Shown in pieces: positions 8,899 through 17,334 of a stretch of DNA of 64,000 nucleotides. The notes beneath the pieces were generated by a model. It ran no database searches. It was given only the letters and a program-made list of their open reading frames with translations, and was not told the DNA's origin. A program made the position numbers and the translations under genes. Source of the DNA: an uncultured Chromatiaceae bacterium (lineage in GTDB: Bacteria; Pseudomonadota; Gammaproteobacteria; Enterobacterales; Alteromonadaceae); assembly GCA_937978655.1 (NCBI GenBank), contig CALJUX010000034.1, positions 111,440 through 175,439 on the forward strand, given 5' to 3'. Positions within the stretch are counted from its first letter, which is position 1. The number at the start of each line of letters is the position of its first letter.

Positions 8899-9233
8899 AC
8901 TGAACTGCTCCGAGACACTGCCGGTTTTAACCTTAGTCGTCAACCGGCCGGAGTGCCAGTTAACAGTTTGTAACATAACTGTATCAACTGAAAAACAGCG
9001 GACCCGGTGCAGCCCCACTCTGGCGCTGGCTGGCGCATTACCAGCACTTTGACCGCTTTGCTAACCTGTTGCTAACCGCAGCGCCGGTTTTCCCGGCGTT
9101 TTTTGGTTGCATTTACCCAGCGCTTTCCACTACATTGCTGCTGCCTCTGTCTGTCTTCTGAACAACAGATGGATCGCGGTTGCCCGCCAACCCACATAAT
9201 TATTAAAACGAATGATTCACCGACGAGAACATC
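8899..9233. other. Divergent intergenic region, solute-binding protein / NSS transporter
   Basis: 335 bases with no gene. It holds a terminator-like hairpin oriented rightward (separate entry, 9082-9104) and a direct repeat of TGCTAACC just before it (near 9058-9077). No operator that I can name with confidence was found, and no small ORF with a ribosome binding site. Confidence 0.5.
9082..9104 (+). terminator. Terminator-like hairpin in the leader of the NSS transporter gene
   Basis: CGCCGG (9082-9087), loop TTTTC, CCGGCG (9093-9098), then six T residues. It looks like a complete intrinsic terminator on the plus strand, yet no rightward gene precedes it. It lies 130 bases before the transporter ATG, so it could be an attenuator in a long leader or could block antisense reading into the promoter region. 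Confidence 0.5.
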
Positions 9234-10580
9234 ATGACTGATCAATTAACCTCCCGGGGCAACTGGGGCTCACGCATCGGCTTTATCCTGGCCGCCGCGG
9301 GCTCTGCAGTTGGCCTTGGCGCAATCTGGAAATTCCCTTATGTCGCAGGCGCGAATGGCGGCGGCGTATTTTTGCTGGTGTACCTGGCTTGTGTGTTCTC
9401 TGTCGGTGTCGTGATGATGCTGGCCGAGATGATGATTGGCCGCAGCGCGAAAAAATCAGCCACTTCCGCTTACCGGGCGCTCGGCAAGGGTAAATGGCAC
9501 TGGGCCGGCTGGATCTCAGTGCTCTGTGTCTATCTAATCCTCGGATTTTATTGTGTGGTCGGTGGCTGGACCATCGCTTACATCTTCGAAGCAGTTAAAG
9601 GCGATATTCTGACCACAGACGCCAAAGTGCTCAGCGATACTTTCACTAATTTTATCGCCGACCCAACCGCCGCATTGATTTACACCGCCGGTTTTATGGC
9701 CATCACGGCATTAATCGTGGTTGCCGGTGTGCAATCAGGGATCGAACGGATTTGTAAGGTTCTGATGCCGGTTTTGTTTGGCCTGATGCTGTTTCTGGTT
9801 TACCGCAGTCTGACGCTGCCGGGCGCCATTGAAGGCGTGATGTATTTTATTACACCGGACTGGAGCAAACTGTCGATCAAGATGGTGCTGGATGCCTTAG
9901 GTCTTGCCGTATTTTCACTGTCGGTCGGCGCTGGCCTGATGATCGCTTACGGCTCGTATTTAAGTGAAGAAACCAAAATTGTAAATGCCGGTTTGTGGAT
10001 AGCGGGCCTCGCCACTATGGCTTCTGTGTTAGCAGGTCTGATGATTCTGCCAGCGGTGTTTGCCTTCCACGTCGACCCGGCGGCAGGCCCTGGCCTGACC
10101 TTTATCACGATGCCAGCGCTGTTTGCGCAGATGGCGGGTGGCCAGGTACTGGCACTGGTGTTTTTCTCGTTACTGCTGTTTGCTGCGGTCACTTCATCGA
10201 TTTCTATTCTGGAACCGGCTGTTGCCTTCCTGATTGATGAATATGCGCTGGCCCGTCGTACTGCCACGCTGATTGTGGCGATTTCCAACTATGTGATTCT
10301 GGGTATTCCGGCGGCGCTGTCGTTTGGCGGTATGGCAGAAAGCATGAAAGTGTTTGGCAAAACACCCTTTGATTTGATGGATTTTGTCGCCTCAAATCTG
10401 CTGATGCCGCTGGGTGGCATGTTCGCGGCGGTGTTTGTTGGCTGGGCCATCTGGCACAAAATCAAGCCGATTCTGCAAGACGAGATGCACAAACACGTGC
10501 TGACCGGCTACCGCCTGCTGGCTGCCGTCGTGGCGCCGCTGCTGATTGCGATTGTGGCTTATATGACGATTAAAGGCTGA
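9234..10580 (+). CDS. Sodium-dependent transporter of the NSS (SNF) family
   Basis: 448 residues, typical of bacterial neurotransmitter:sodium symporters such as Tyt1, MhsT and LeuT. The N-terminus has the family signature GSRIGFILAAAGSAVGLGAIWKFPY split around the unwound first helix that binds sodium and substrate, followed by GANGGGVFLLVYL. About 11 hydrophobic segments are visible, consistent with the 11-helix bacterial branch that lacks helix 12. The family imports amino acids with sodium; the particular amino acid is not readable. The ATG has only a weak purine-rich site upstream (GACGAGAA). A leader hairpin at 9082-9104 and a 3' terminator at 10608-10631 bracket it, so it is probably a single-gene unit. 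Confidence 0.9.
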   Translation: MTDQLTSRGNWGSRIGFILAAAGSAVGLGAIWKFPYVAGANGGGVFLLVYLACVFSVGVVMMLAEMMIGRSAKKSATSAYRALGKGKWHWAGWISVLCVYLILGFYCVVGGWTIAYIFEAVKGDILTTDAKVLSDTFTNFIADPTAALIYTAGFMAITALIVVAGVQSGIERICKVLMPVLFGLMLFLVYRSLTLPGAIEGVMYFITPDWSKLSIKMVLDALGLAVFSLSVGAGLMIAYGSYLSEETKIVNAGLWIAGLATMASVLAGLMILPAVFAFHVDPAAGPGLTFITMPALFAQMAGGQVLALVFFSLLLFAAVTSSISILEPAVAFLIDEYALARRTATLIVAISNYVILGIPAALSFGGMAESMKVFGKTPFDLMDFVASNLLMPLGGMFAAVFVGWAIWHKIKPILQDEMHKHVLTGYRLLAAVVAPLLIAIVAYMTIKG

Positions 10581-10607
10581 TATCGGGCGCTATAGCCCTT
10601 ACTGACA

Positions 10608-10640
10608 CAAAGCCAGCAAATGCTGGCTTTGTTATTTTTA
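10608..10640 (+). terminator. Terminator after the NSS transporter gene
   Basis: An 11-base inverted repeat CAAAGCCAGCA / TGCTGGCTTTG separated by two bases, followed by TTATTTTTA. It lies 28 bases after the transporter stop. The opposite-strand gene ends at 10663, so the hairpin can serve both directions. Confidence 0.75.
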
Positions 10641-10662
10641 CGGTGGTCGTGCACCAATCGGC

Positions 10663-11091
10663 TTAGCTGTCGGTCTTTTTCACCGGCTTTGCTGCGGCAG
10701 GGCCCGACAGCGCTTTGCTCGATTTGCCCGGATGCAGGTATTTATCTTTTGGCGCAAAGGCGCTTGGCATCACCTCAATGCCCAGTTTCCGCCCCAGTTT
10801 GACGATCAGCGGAATAGTGATTGGGGCGAAAGGCAAAATGGCAAATACGCCGAGGCCAGTGGCGCGCAATACGTCAGCCAGTTGGGAATTGGCTTGCTGC
10901 AACTCAGCTTTACTGACCTGACCGGTCACGTATTGCTGATAAATCCGCAGCATCTGTTTGGTTTCAGCTTTTTCCTGCGACAACGCGCATTGCAGCCGGA
11001 TCATGCCAAAGCGGATCCGCATCATACTTTTGCGACGTTGTAACCGGAGCACACGCACAGGCGCTTTATGCAGGTGACGTAACAGTCTCAT
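10663..11091 (-). CDS. LETM1-like small membrane-associated protein
   Basis: 142 residues, basic at both ends, with one strongly hydrophobic stretch in the middle (GLGVFAILPFAPITIPLIVK). The sequence around it, with LPFAPI, a basic GRKLG and a following VMPSAF, resembles the LETM1 core (membrane segment, then LPStF). LETM1 proteins are linked to cation/proton exchange in mitochondria; the role of small bacterial relatives is not established. The start at 11091 was chosen because GAGGA lies 6 bases upstream; an in-frame GTG at 11115 is possible but has no such support. The C-terminus is Lys/Pro-rich. The function is a family resemblance only. Confidence 0.55.
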   Translation of the reverse strand: MRLLRHLHKAPVRVLRLQRRKSMMRIRFGMIRLQCALSQEKAETKQMLRIYQQYVTGQVSKAELQQANSQLADVLRATGLGVFAILPFAPITIPLIVKLGRKLGIEVMPSAFAPKDKYLHPGKSSKALSGPAAAKPVKKTDS

Positions 11092-11347
11092 TCCGATCCT
11101 CAGGGGTCGCAACACACCCTCAGGCGATACATCAAAAATGTGGCCGGGTGTACCTGCTATTATCGTCGCCTGCTGTAAAGAAAAACAGTATTATTTGCTG
11201 ATTTTTTACCCCTGCTTTGGTCGAACCAGTCTTGTTCAGCTTGCTGGCTCCTTCCTGCCCTTTTTTTGGTTTTCCGGCCCCCACATCCACAATCACGGCG
11301 ACATGAAAGGCAATATCACCAAGCAAGGAACGACGACTCTGGCCGCT

Positions 11348-11758
11348 TCACAAATCCGGCGTATCTGTATCGCTGCTGCCACTATCCAGCTGCTTGCGCG
11401 CCAGGGCAGCTAAATCCTGATACTTGCGCTTAAACGCATCGAGGTTCTCTTCTTCCAGCTCTTCCAAATCGAGCAAGGCATTGTGCGCGCCCTGCGTCAC
11501 GCGGATCAGTTCGTCCAGTTTGACCTGGATCGCTTCGGTGTCGCGGTTTTGTGTGTTTTGGATGAGGAAAACCATTAAAAAGGTGATGATCGTGGTACCG
11601 GTGTTGATCACCAGCTGCCAGGTATCGCTGTAGTCAAACAGTGGCCCGGTGATTAACCAGACCACTATCAGGCCAACGGCCAGACTGAATACACGGGGAC
11701 GACCACAAAAATGGGCGGCCGCTTTGGCAAAACGGGAATACCAGGTGGCAGCTCGCAT
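11348..11758 (-). CDS. Low-affinity iron permease family protein (PF04120-like)
   Basis: 136 residues. Two hydrophobic helices near residues 24-40 (FSLAVGLIVVWLITGPLF) and 50-65 (TGTTIITFLMVFLIQNTQNRD) are followed by an acidic, coiled-coil-prone tail (LDLEELEEENLDAFKRKYQ). The run LIQNTQNRDTEAIQVKLDELIR is characteristic of this family. The name comes from a yeast Fet4 resemblance; iron transport by the small bacterial members is doubtful. The start is set at 11758 by GGAG six bases upstream and by loss of similarity further upstream. It stands alone, with about 256 bases of gene-free DNA downstream in which I saw nothing convincing. Confidence 0.75.
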   Translation of the reverse strand: MRAATWYSRFAKAAAHFCGRPRVFSLAVGLIVVWLITGPLFDYSDTWQLVINTGTTIITFLMVFLIQNTQNRDTEAIQVKLDELIRVTQGAHNALLDLEELEEENLDAFKRKYQDLAALARKQLDSGSSDTDTPDL

Positions 11759-11865
11759 ACAGACTCCACAAAAATGAATTCGCAGTGTCACTGTACGGGC
11801 GCTGCCAAAGAACAGCAAGGCTGGCATTCCAGCCCTATGCGGACGACAACAGCTTTTGTCCCGGA

Positions 11866-12645
11866 TTACACCCGCACCACAAAGTTGCCGTTACGCAGGT
11901 TTTCGCGCTGATAGGCCGGACCTTCTATACCGTCATACACCACGCTGGCGCCGGCCGCAGTCGCGATGATATGACCAGCACCGGTGTCCCATAACATAGT
12001 CGGGCCAAACCGCGGATAGATGTGCGCAGCGCCTTCGGCCACCAGACAAAATTTTAATGAACTGCCGACGGCAACCAGTTCATGCTGCGGAAACTGCGCC
12101 AGATATGGCTCCACTTCCGGCTGGTAATGGCTTTTACTGCCGACCAGCAACACCGTTTCACCGGCTTTGGGCGCAACGGCCTGAATCACCCGTTCACCAC
12201 TGCTATCAGCAACAAAAGCGCCTAAGCCCAGTGCGCCGCTATAGGTTTTGCCCAGCACCGGCGCATGAATCACCCCAAGCACCGGCTCACCGGCGTCAAT
12301 CAGCGCGATATTGACGGTGAATTCGCCGTTGCGTTTGATAAATTCCTTGGTGCCATCCAGCGGGTCGACCAGCCAGAAACGTTGCCAGTGCTGGCGCTCG
12401 TTCCAGGGAATATCGGCGGCTTCTTCGGACAGTACCGGGATGTCCGGGGTCAACGCCTGCAGCTCACGCAAAATCAGCTGATGCGCGGCCAAATCGGCAG
12501 CGGTCAGCGGGCTGTCATCTGCTTTATGTTGTACGTCAATGGTTTGCGGCTGATTGTAAATCGCCAGAATAGCGTCACCGGCATCAATACTGATGCGGCG
12601 GATCTGCGGCAGCCATTGGCTGAGTTCAGCGGGCGTGGTTAACAT
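11866..12645 (-). CDS. cysQ: 3'(2'),5'-bisphosphate nucleotidase CysQ
   Basis: About 259 residues of the inositol-monophosphatase fold. The metal-binding motifs are present: LSEEAAD (first acidic pair) and WLVDPLDGTKEFIKRNGEFTVNIALI (DPLDGT signature, with the EFI loop typical of CysQ), plus WDTGAGHIIATAAG near the C-terminus, equivalent to the WDxAA motif. It hydrolyses 3'-phosphoadenosine 5'-phosphate, the inhibitory by-product of PAPS reductase, to AMP and phosphate. It is the last gene of the cysG-D-N-C-Q operon and begins 15 bases after cysC, which fits its role. The ATG at 12645 is preferred over an in-frame TTG at 12651. Confidence 0.92.
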   Translation of the reverse strand: MLTTPAELSQWLPQIRRISIDAGDAILAIYNQPQTIDVQHKADDSPLTAADLAAHQLILRELQALTPDIPVLSEEAADIPWNERQHWQRFWLVDPLDGTKEFIKRNGEFTVNIALIDAGEPVLGVIHAPVLGKTYSGALGLGAFVADSSGERVIQAVAPKAGETVLLVGSKSHYQPEVEPYLAQFPQHELVAVGSSLKFCLVAEGAAHIYPRFGPTMLWDTGAGHIIATAAGASVVYDGIEGPAYQRENLRNGNFVVRV

Positions 12646-12660
12646 CTTCAAAGGTCCGGC

Positions 12661-13290
12661 TTAAGATTGTGGGCCGATGATGCCACGTTGCGCCAGCAAT
12701 TGCAGCAGCTGCTGCACGCTGTCATCCAGTGACAACACACCGGTATCCAGGCTGATCTCCGGCTCTAACGGCGCTTCGTAAGGGTCTGAAATCCCGGTGA
12801 AATTGGCTATCTCGCCACGCCGGGCTTTTTGATACAGACCTTTGACGTCGCGCTGCTCACACACATCGAGTGAGGTTGCGACATGGACTTCAATAAAACG
12901 CCCTTCCGGCAGACTGGCGCGAATGGCATCGCGCTGGCTGCGCAGCGGCGAGACAAAAGCGCTTAGCACAATAAGGCCAGCATCCAGCATCAGGCCGGCG
13001 ACAGCGCCAACGCGGCGCAGGTTTTCATTGCGGTCGGCTTCGCTGAAGCCTAAACCGGCACATAAACCATGACGCACGTTGTCGCCATCCAGCAGATAAG
13101 TATGGGCACCGCGCTGCAACAACGCCTGTTCCAGCGCGCCGGCAACGGTTGATTTACCGGCACCGCTTAAACCGGTGAACCACAACACCACCGCCTGCTG
13201 CTGTTTCTGTGCTTCGCGCTCCACGCGGCTGACCGCATGTTGTTGCCAGACGATGTTGTTGCTGTGTTCCGACCCTGACGTTTGCTTCAT
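12661..13290 (-). CDS. cysC: Adenylylsulfate kinase CysC
   Basis: 209 residues, normal for a stand-alone APS kinase. The P-loop is WFTGLSGAGKSTVAGALE near residue 35; DGDNVRHGLCAGLGFSEADR follows, containing the APS-binding residues, and then the segment with SDPYEAPLEPEI. It phosphorylates APS to PAPS with ATP. The gene lies 17 bases after cysN in the same operon, so activation (CysDN), phosphorylation (CysC) and by-product removal (CysQ) are co-expressed. It is cytoplasmic. No start ambiguity matters because no other Met precedes the conserved core. Confidence 0.95.
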   Translation of the reverse strand: MKQTSGSEHSNNIVWQQHAVSRVEREAQKQQQAVVLWFTGLSGAGKSTVAGALEQALLQRGAHTYLLDGDNVRHGLCAGLGFSEADRNENLRRVGAVAGLMLDAGLIVLSAFVSPLRSQRDAIRASLPEGRFIEVHVATSLDVCEQRDVKGLYQKARRGEIANFTGISDPYEAPLEPEISLDTGVLSLDDSVQQLLQLLAQRGIIGPQS

Positions 13291-13307
13291 CTGTGGTTTG
13301 CCTTTTA

Positions 13308-14717
13308 TTACAACTTACTGATATCAACTGCCTGCCAGTGCGGGAAATGTTTACGCACTAAGGCGTTAAATTCCAGCTCAAAGGCACTGAACTCAGTTTT
13401 GTTGCTGCTGGACGCCAGCGCACTGTCGACCATGCCGGCACCAACTGTGATATTGCTTAAGCGGTCGATAAAAATAAAGCCACCGGTGTCGCGGTTTTTG
13501 CTGTAGGGGTCAAACACCACAGCTTCAGTCAGCTCCAGCTCCACCAGCGCGATGCTATTGAGCGCCAGTTCGGTCGCCGCGTGCTCTTCCAGCGTATTGA
13601 CATCAATGCTGTGCGCAATGGCGGTGACAGTGCCCGGTACTTTTTTCGTGCCGAGTTTGATGTTGTATTGCTTGCCGATGGTGAGCGGCTCTTCATGCAT
13701 CCACACCACTTTGGCCAGAATGCGGTTCGACACGCTGGCATGATGCTGGGCTTTTGCTATCACGTCGCCGCGGCTGATATCAATCTCATCGGCGAGCGTC
13801 AGTGTCACGGCCTGACCGGCAAAGGCTTCCGGCAAATCGCCGTCAAAAGTCACAATGGACTTCACCACTGAGCTTTTGCCAGACGGCAGCGCGACGACGG
13901 CGTCGCCAACTTTAAAGCTGCCAGAGGCCACAGTACCGGCAAAACCGCGGAAGTTCAGGTTTGGCCGGCTGACATATTGCACTGGTAAACGCGCTTCAAA
14001 CGCATGATTAAAACCAGTCACCGGCGCATCTTCTAACAGCGCCAGCAATGTCGGGCCCTGATACCAGGGTGCCTGTGCCGACGGGTTCACCACGTTGTCA
14101 CCATTTAATGCTGACAGCGGTACAAACTGAATATCCGGCACATGCAGCTGCTCAGCAAAAGCTAAATAGTCGCGGCGAATGTCGTCATAACGTGCTTCAG
14201 AGAAACCAACCAAATCCATCTTGTTGATGGCAACGACAAACTGCTTAATGCCCAAAAGCGCACAGATAAAGCTGTGGCGGCGCGTCTGCACCTGCACGCC
14301 GTAGCGCGCGTCGACCAGAATAATCGCCAGGTCGCAGTTCGAAGCGCCGGTCGCCATATTCCGGGTGTACTGCTCATGGCCTGGTGTGTCGGCGATGATA
14401 AATTTGCGTTTGGACGTGGAGAAATACCGGTAAGCCACATCGATGGTGATGCCTTGCTCGCGCTCTGCCTGCAGACCGTCGACCAGCAGCGCCAGATCAA
14501 TAGCTTCACCGGTGGTGCCGTGCGTTTTGCTGTCTTTATGCAGCGCGGCTAACTGGTCTTCGTAAATCTGCGCGCTGTCATGCAGCAGTCGGCCAATCAG
14601 CGTACTTTTGCCGTCATCGACCGAACCACAGGTCAGGAATTTCAGCAGCGATTTATGCTGTTGTTGTCTGAGGTACTCTTCAATCCCCAGTTGTTCCAGT
14701 TCAATTGCGACTGACAT
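13308..14717 (-). CDS. cysN: Sulfate adenylyltransferase subunit 1 (GTPase) CysN
   Basis: 469 residues, matching the single-domain CysN (not fused to CysC). The EF-Tu-like GTPase motifs are all present: G1 GSVDDGKST, G3 DTPGHEQYTRNM, G4 NKMDLV, followed by two beta-barrel domains. With CysD it forms ATP sulfurylase; GTP hydrolysis drives the unfavourable formation of APS from sulfate and ATP. Its ATG overlaps the cysD stop (TGATG at 14715-14719), indicating translational coupling of the two subunits. APS kinase follows 17 bases downstream. Confidence 0.96.
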   Translation of the reverse strand: MSVAIELEQLGIEEYLRQQQHKSLLKFLTCGSVDDGKSTLIGRLLHDSAQIYEDQLAALHKDSKTHGTTGEAIDLALLVDGLQAEREQGITIDVAYRYFSTSKRKFIIADTPGHEQYTRNMATGASNCDLAIILVDARYGVQVQTRRHSFICALLGIKQFVVAINKMDLVGFSEARYDDIRRDYLAFAEQLHVPDIQFVPLSALNGDNVVNPSAQAPWYQGPTLLALLEDAPVTGFNHAFEARLPVQYVSRPNLNFRGFAGTVASGSFKVGDAVVALPSGKSSVVKSIVTFDGDLPEAFAGQAVTLTLADEIDISRGDVIAKAQHHASVSNRILAKVVWMHEEPLTIGKQYNIKLGTKKVPGTVTAIAHSIDVNTLEEHAATELALNSIALVELELTEAVVFDPYSKNRDTGGFIFIDRLSNITVGAGMVDSALASSSNKTEFSAFELEFNALVRKHFPHWQAVDISKL

Positions 14718-15619
14718 CAGAAATACCCCTCACGTTTTTTCTTTTCCATCGAACCACTGGAATCGTGGTCAATGACGCGGCCCTGGCGTTCGCTGGAGCG
14801 CGATAACAACATCTCTTCGATAATGCCGGTCAGGCTGTCAGCGTCGGACTCAATAGCGCCGGTCAGCGGATAACAGCCCAGTGTGCGGAAGCGCACCAGT
14901 TTTTGCTCCGGCGTTTCGCCCGGATTGAGTGGCATGCGGTCGTCATCGACCATGATCAGCGTGCCATTGCGCTCCACCACCGGGCGATACGCGGCGAAAT
15001 ACAGCGGCACTATGTCGATGTTTTCCTGATAGATGTATTGCCAGATATCCAGTTCAGTCCAGTTCGACAGTGGGAACACGCGGATACTTTCGCCTTTATT
15101 GACCTGACCGTTGTAGGTGTGCCACAGCTCAGGCCGTTGGTTTTTCGGGTCCCAGCGGTGATATTGGTCGCGGAACGAATAAATCCGCTCTTTGGCGCGG
15201 GATTTTTCTTCGTCACGACGGGCGCCACCAAAAGCGGCGTCAAAGCCGTATTTGTTCAGCGCCTGTTTCAGGCCTTCGGTTTTCATCACGTCGGTGTGTT
15301 TGGCGCTGCCGAAGGTAAATGGGTTCATGCCCATCGCCAGGCCTTCCGGGTTTTTATGCACCAGCAGGTCAAAGCCGTATTCCTTTGCCACTTTGTCGCG
15401 AAACTCAATCATTTCGCGGAATTTCCAGTCGGTGTCGACATGCAGCAGCGGGAACGGGATCTTGCCCGGATAAAAGGCTTTACGCGCCAGATGCAGTAGC
15501 ACCGACGAGTCTTTGCCAATCGAATACAGCATCACCGGATTATCAAATTCGGCCGCTACTTCGCGGAAAATTTGAATACTTTCCGCTTCGAGCTGTTGTA
15601 AGTGCGTTAAGGTCGGCAT
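14717..15619 (-). CDS. cysD: Sulfate adenylyltransferase subunit 2 CysD
   Basis: 300 residues, the length of CysD in other gammaproteobacteria. The PP-loop for ATP binding is VMLYSIGKDSSVLLHLARKA near residue 30, and the downstream conserved segments (AFGGARRDEEKSRAKER, LSNWTELDIWQYI, FRTLGCYPLTGAIES) are those of the PAPS-reductase/ATP-sulfurylase family. The C-terminus SSGSMEKKKREGYF is typical of CysD. It adenylylates sulfate to APS together with CysN. It sits between cysG (48-base gap) and cysN (overlap). Confidence 0.96.
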   Translation of the reverse strand: MPTLTHLQQLEAESIQIFREVAAEFDNPVMLYSIGKDSSVLLHLARKAFYPGKIPFPLLHVDTDWKFREMIEFRDKVAKEYGFDLLVHKNPEGLAMGMNPFTFGSAKHTDVMKTEGLKQALNKYGFDAAFGGARRDEEKSRAKERIYSFRDQYHRWDPKNQRPELWHTYNGQVNKGESIRVFPLSNWTELDIWQYIYQENIDIVPLYFAAYRPVVERNGTLIMVDDDRMPLNPGETPEQKLVRFRTLGCYPLTGAIESDADSLTGIIEEMLLSRSSERQGRVIDHDSSGSMEKKKREGYF

Positions 15620-15667
15620 ATCAGTTACCTTGCTATAAAAACTATTAAATTCAATCTATTAAAATTG

Positions 15668-17080
15668 TTATCCGTGTAGCGGCGTCAGCAACGCCCGCGG
15701 CGCCTGTGCGCCATACCAGGCCAATTTGGCTTGCAGCGCCACCACTTCGCCAATCACCAGCAAGGCCGGCGATTGCACCTGCTGGGTTTCAATGAGTTCC
15801 GCCAGTTGGCTGAGCGTGCCGGTGAAGACACGTTGCTCAGGCCGGGTGCCGTTTTCCAGAATCGCCACCGGCGTGTCAGCGGCGCGGCCTGCGGCCAACA
15901 GCTGCGCCTGAATATGCGCCGATTTCATCAGCCCCATATAAATCACTAAGGTTTGGTTCGGTCGGCTCAGGCTGTGCCAGTCCGGCTCTTTGCCTTCTTT
16001 CTGGCAATGACCGGTGACAAACTGCACGGCCTGGGCATAATCGCGGTGCGTCAGCGGAATGCCGGCATAAGCGGCACAGCCTGCTGCAGCCGTGATGCCC
16101 GGCACCACCTGAAATGGGATTTGATGCGGCAACAGCACTTCAATTTCTTCCGCGCCACGGCCAAAAATAAAGGGGTCGCCGCCTTTAAGCCGGCAGACTT
16201 TTTTACCTTCCAGCGCCAGCCGTATCAGCAATGCATTGGTCTCTTCCTGCGCGACTGAGTGCGCGCCGGCTTTTTTGCCCACGCAGATGAGTTCAGCGTC
16301 GCGGCGCACCAGCGCCATAATCGGCTCTGACACTAAATAGTCGTACACCACCACATCGGCCTGTTGCATTAGTTGCAGCGCTTTGAGCGTCAATAGCTCA
16401 GGGTCGCCAGGGCCAGCACCGACGACAAAGACTTCACCGCGCAGTGGCTGATGGCCGTCCAGCATCTGTTCCAGCGTGTCTTCCGCCGCTTGCGGCTGAC
16501 CGCTTTGCAGCAGGCTCACCACTTTGGAGCTGAACACCTGCTCGTAAAACTGGCGGCGGGCAGCGAAATTGTCTAGCTTCTGCTGCACCTGTTTACGGAA
16601 CTTGCCAACCAGCGTCGCCAAAGGCCCGAGGTGCTGTGGCAATAACGTTTCTAACTGCTCGCGCAGCCGGCGTACTAATACCGGCGCCGCACCGCCACTG
16701 GAAATGGCGATTTGGATGGGTGCACGGTTAACGATGGACGGGAAAATAAACTCACATTTGCTCTGGTCGTCGACGGTATTGACCCAAACCTGGCGCGCCG
16801 TGGCGGCCTGATGCACCGCGGCATTGACCGCATCATCGTCGGTGGCGGCAATGACTAACCAATGGCCGGGGATCTGGTCCGGCTGAAAATCGCCTGGCAG
16901 CAGTTTGGCTTTGCCTTGGGTGGCCCAATCGTGGAAATCCGTTTCAAACCGATGCGACACCACCGTCAGTACTGCGCCGGCATCCAGCAGCGCCCGCGCT
17001 TTACGCAGCGCGACATGACCGCCGCCGACCAGCAGCACGGCTTTGCCGGTTAAATCAGTGAAAATCGGTAAATACTGCAC
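15668..17080 (-). CDS. cysG: Siroheme synthase CysG (methyltransferase, dehydrogenase, ferrochelatase)
   Basis: About 470 residues. The N-terminal half is the NAD-dependent precorrin-2 dehydrogenase/sirohydrochlorin ferrochelatase, with LLVGGGHVALRKARALLDAGA near residue 15 and FPSIVNRAPIQIAISSGGAAP near 115. The C-terminal half is uroporphyrinogen-III C-methyltransferase, starting FVVGAGPGDPELLTLKALQL and including LKGGDPFIFGRGAEE. It makes siroheme for sulfite reductase CysI, encoded 13 kb away. The most plausible start is a GTG at 17080 (VQYLPIFTDL, aligned with the usual CysG N-terminus MDYLPLFADL) with GGGGA upstream; no ATG fits. It is the first gene of the operon and its promoter carries MetJ-like boxes. 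Confidence 0.94.
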   Translation of the reverse strand: MQYLPIFTDLTGKAVLLVGGGHVALRKARALLDAGAVLTVVSHRFETDFHDWATQGKAKLLPGDFQPDQIPGHWLVIAATDDDAVNAAVHQAATARQVWVNTVDDQSKCEFIFPSIVNRAPIQIAISSGGAAPVLVRRLREQLETLLPQHLGPLATLVGKFRKQVQQKLDNFAARRQFYEQVFSSKVVSLLQSGQPQAAEDTLEQMLDGHQPLRGEVFVVGAGPGDPELLTLKALQLMQQADVVVYDYLVSEPIMALVRRDAELICVGKKAGAHSVAQEETNALLIRLALEGKKVCRLKGGDPFIFGRGAEEIEVLLPHQIPFQVVPGITAAAGCAAYAGIPLTHRDYAQAVQFVTGHCQKEGKEPDWHSLSRPNQTLVIYMGLMKSAHIQAQLLAAGRAADTPVAILENGTRPEQRVFTGTLSQLAELIETQQVQSPALLVIGEVVALQAKLAWYGAQAPRALLTPLHG

Positions 17081-17181
17081 GTTAATATCCCCACGGGCTC
17101 CTGCCTTGGTCAGGCTCAGATCGTCGACCCACCATACTGCATTTTTGCCAAAAAGCGGTGTGATGAATTTATATGGTTGCG

Positions 17182-17211
17182 ATATTAGACGTCTAAACGT
17201 CCTGAATCCAA
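17182..17211 (-). promoter_or_regulatory. Promoter of the cysG-D-N-C-Q operon
   Basis: Reading leftward, a -35-like TTGGAT (17206-17211) and a -10-like TAATAT (17182-17187) are separated by 18 bases. The expected start of transcription is near 17175, giving a leader of about 95 bases before the GTG of cysG. The spacer is filled by the MetJ-like boxes described separately. Confidence 0.5.
17187..17202. promoter_or_regulatory. Tandem MetJ-like operator (two met boxes)
   Basis: AGACGTCT (17187-17194) is a perfect match to the 8-base met box, directly followed by AAACGTCC (17195-17202), which matches at 6 of 8 positions. MetJ binds two or more such boxes in tandem, with S-adenosylmethionine as corepressor. 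The pair lies between the -35 and -10 of the predicted cysG promoter, a classic repressor position. MetJ itself is not in the window. Confidence 0.6.
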
Positions 17212-17298
17212 GAAGCAAATCGGCTCAGATATAACGAAAAGGAATTAGCAGCTTGGTTTTCGGACTTTATGGAGATTTTAAACGGCGGGAGAAGCAAA

Positions 17299-17322
17299 GG
17301 CCGGCACTGTTGCGTACCGGCC
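17299..17322 (-). terminator. Possible terminator of sstT
   Basis: GGCCGG and CCGGCC pair around a 12-base loop starting 13 bases beyond the sstT stop. On the minus strand TTTGCTTCT follows, a broken U-tract. A weak call. Confidence 0.4.
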
Positions 17323-17334
17323 CTGGTATCCATA

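Noticed and set aside
11132..11413. Opposing ORFs between the LETM1-like and PF04120 genes
   Set aside because: One overlaps the real gene 11348-11758 and both lack a binding site and coding character.
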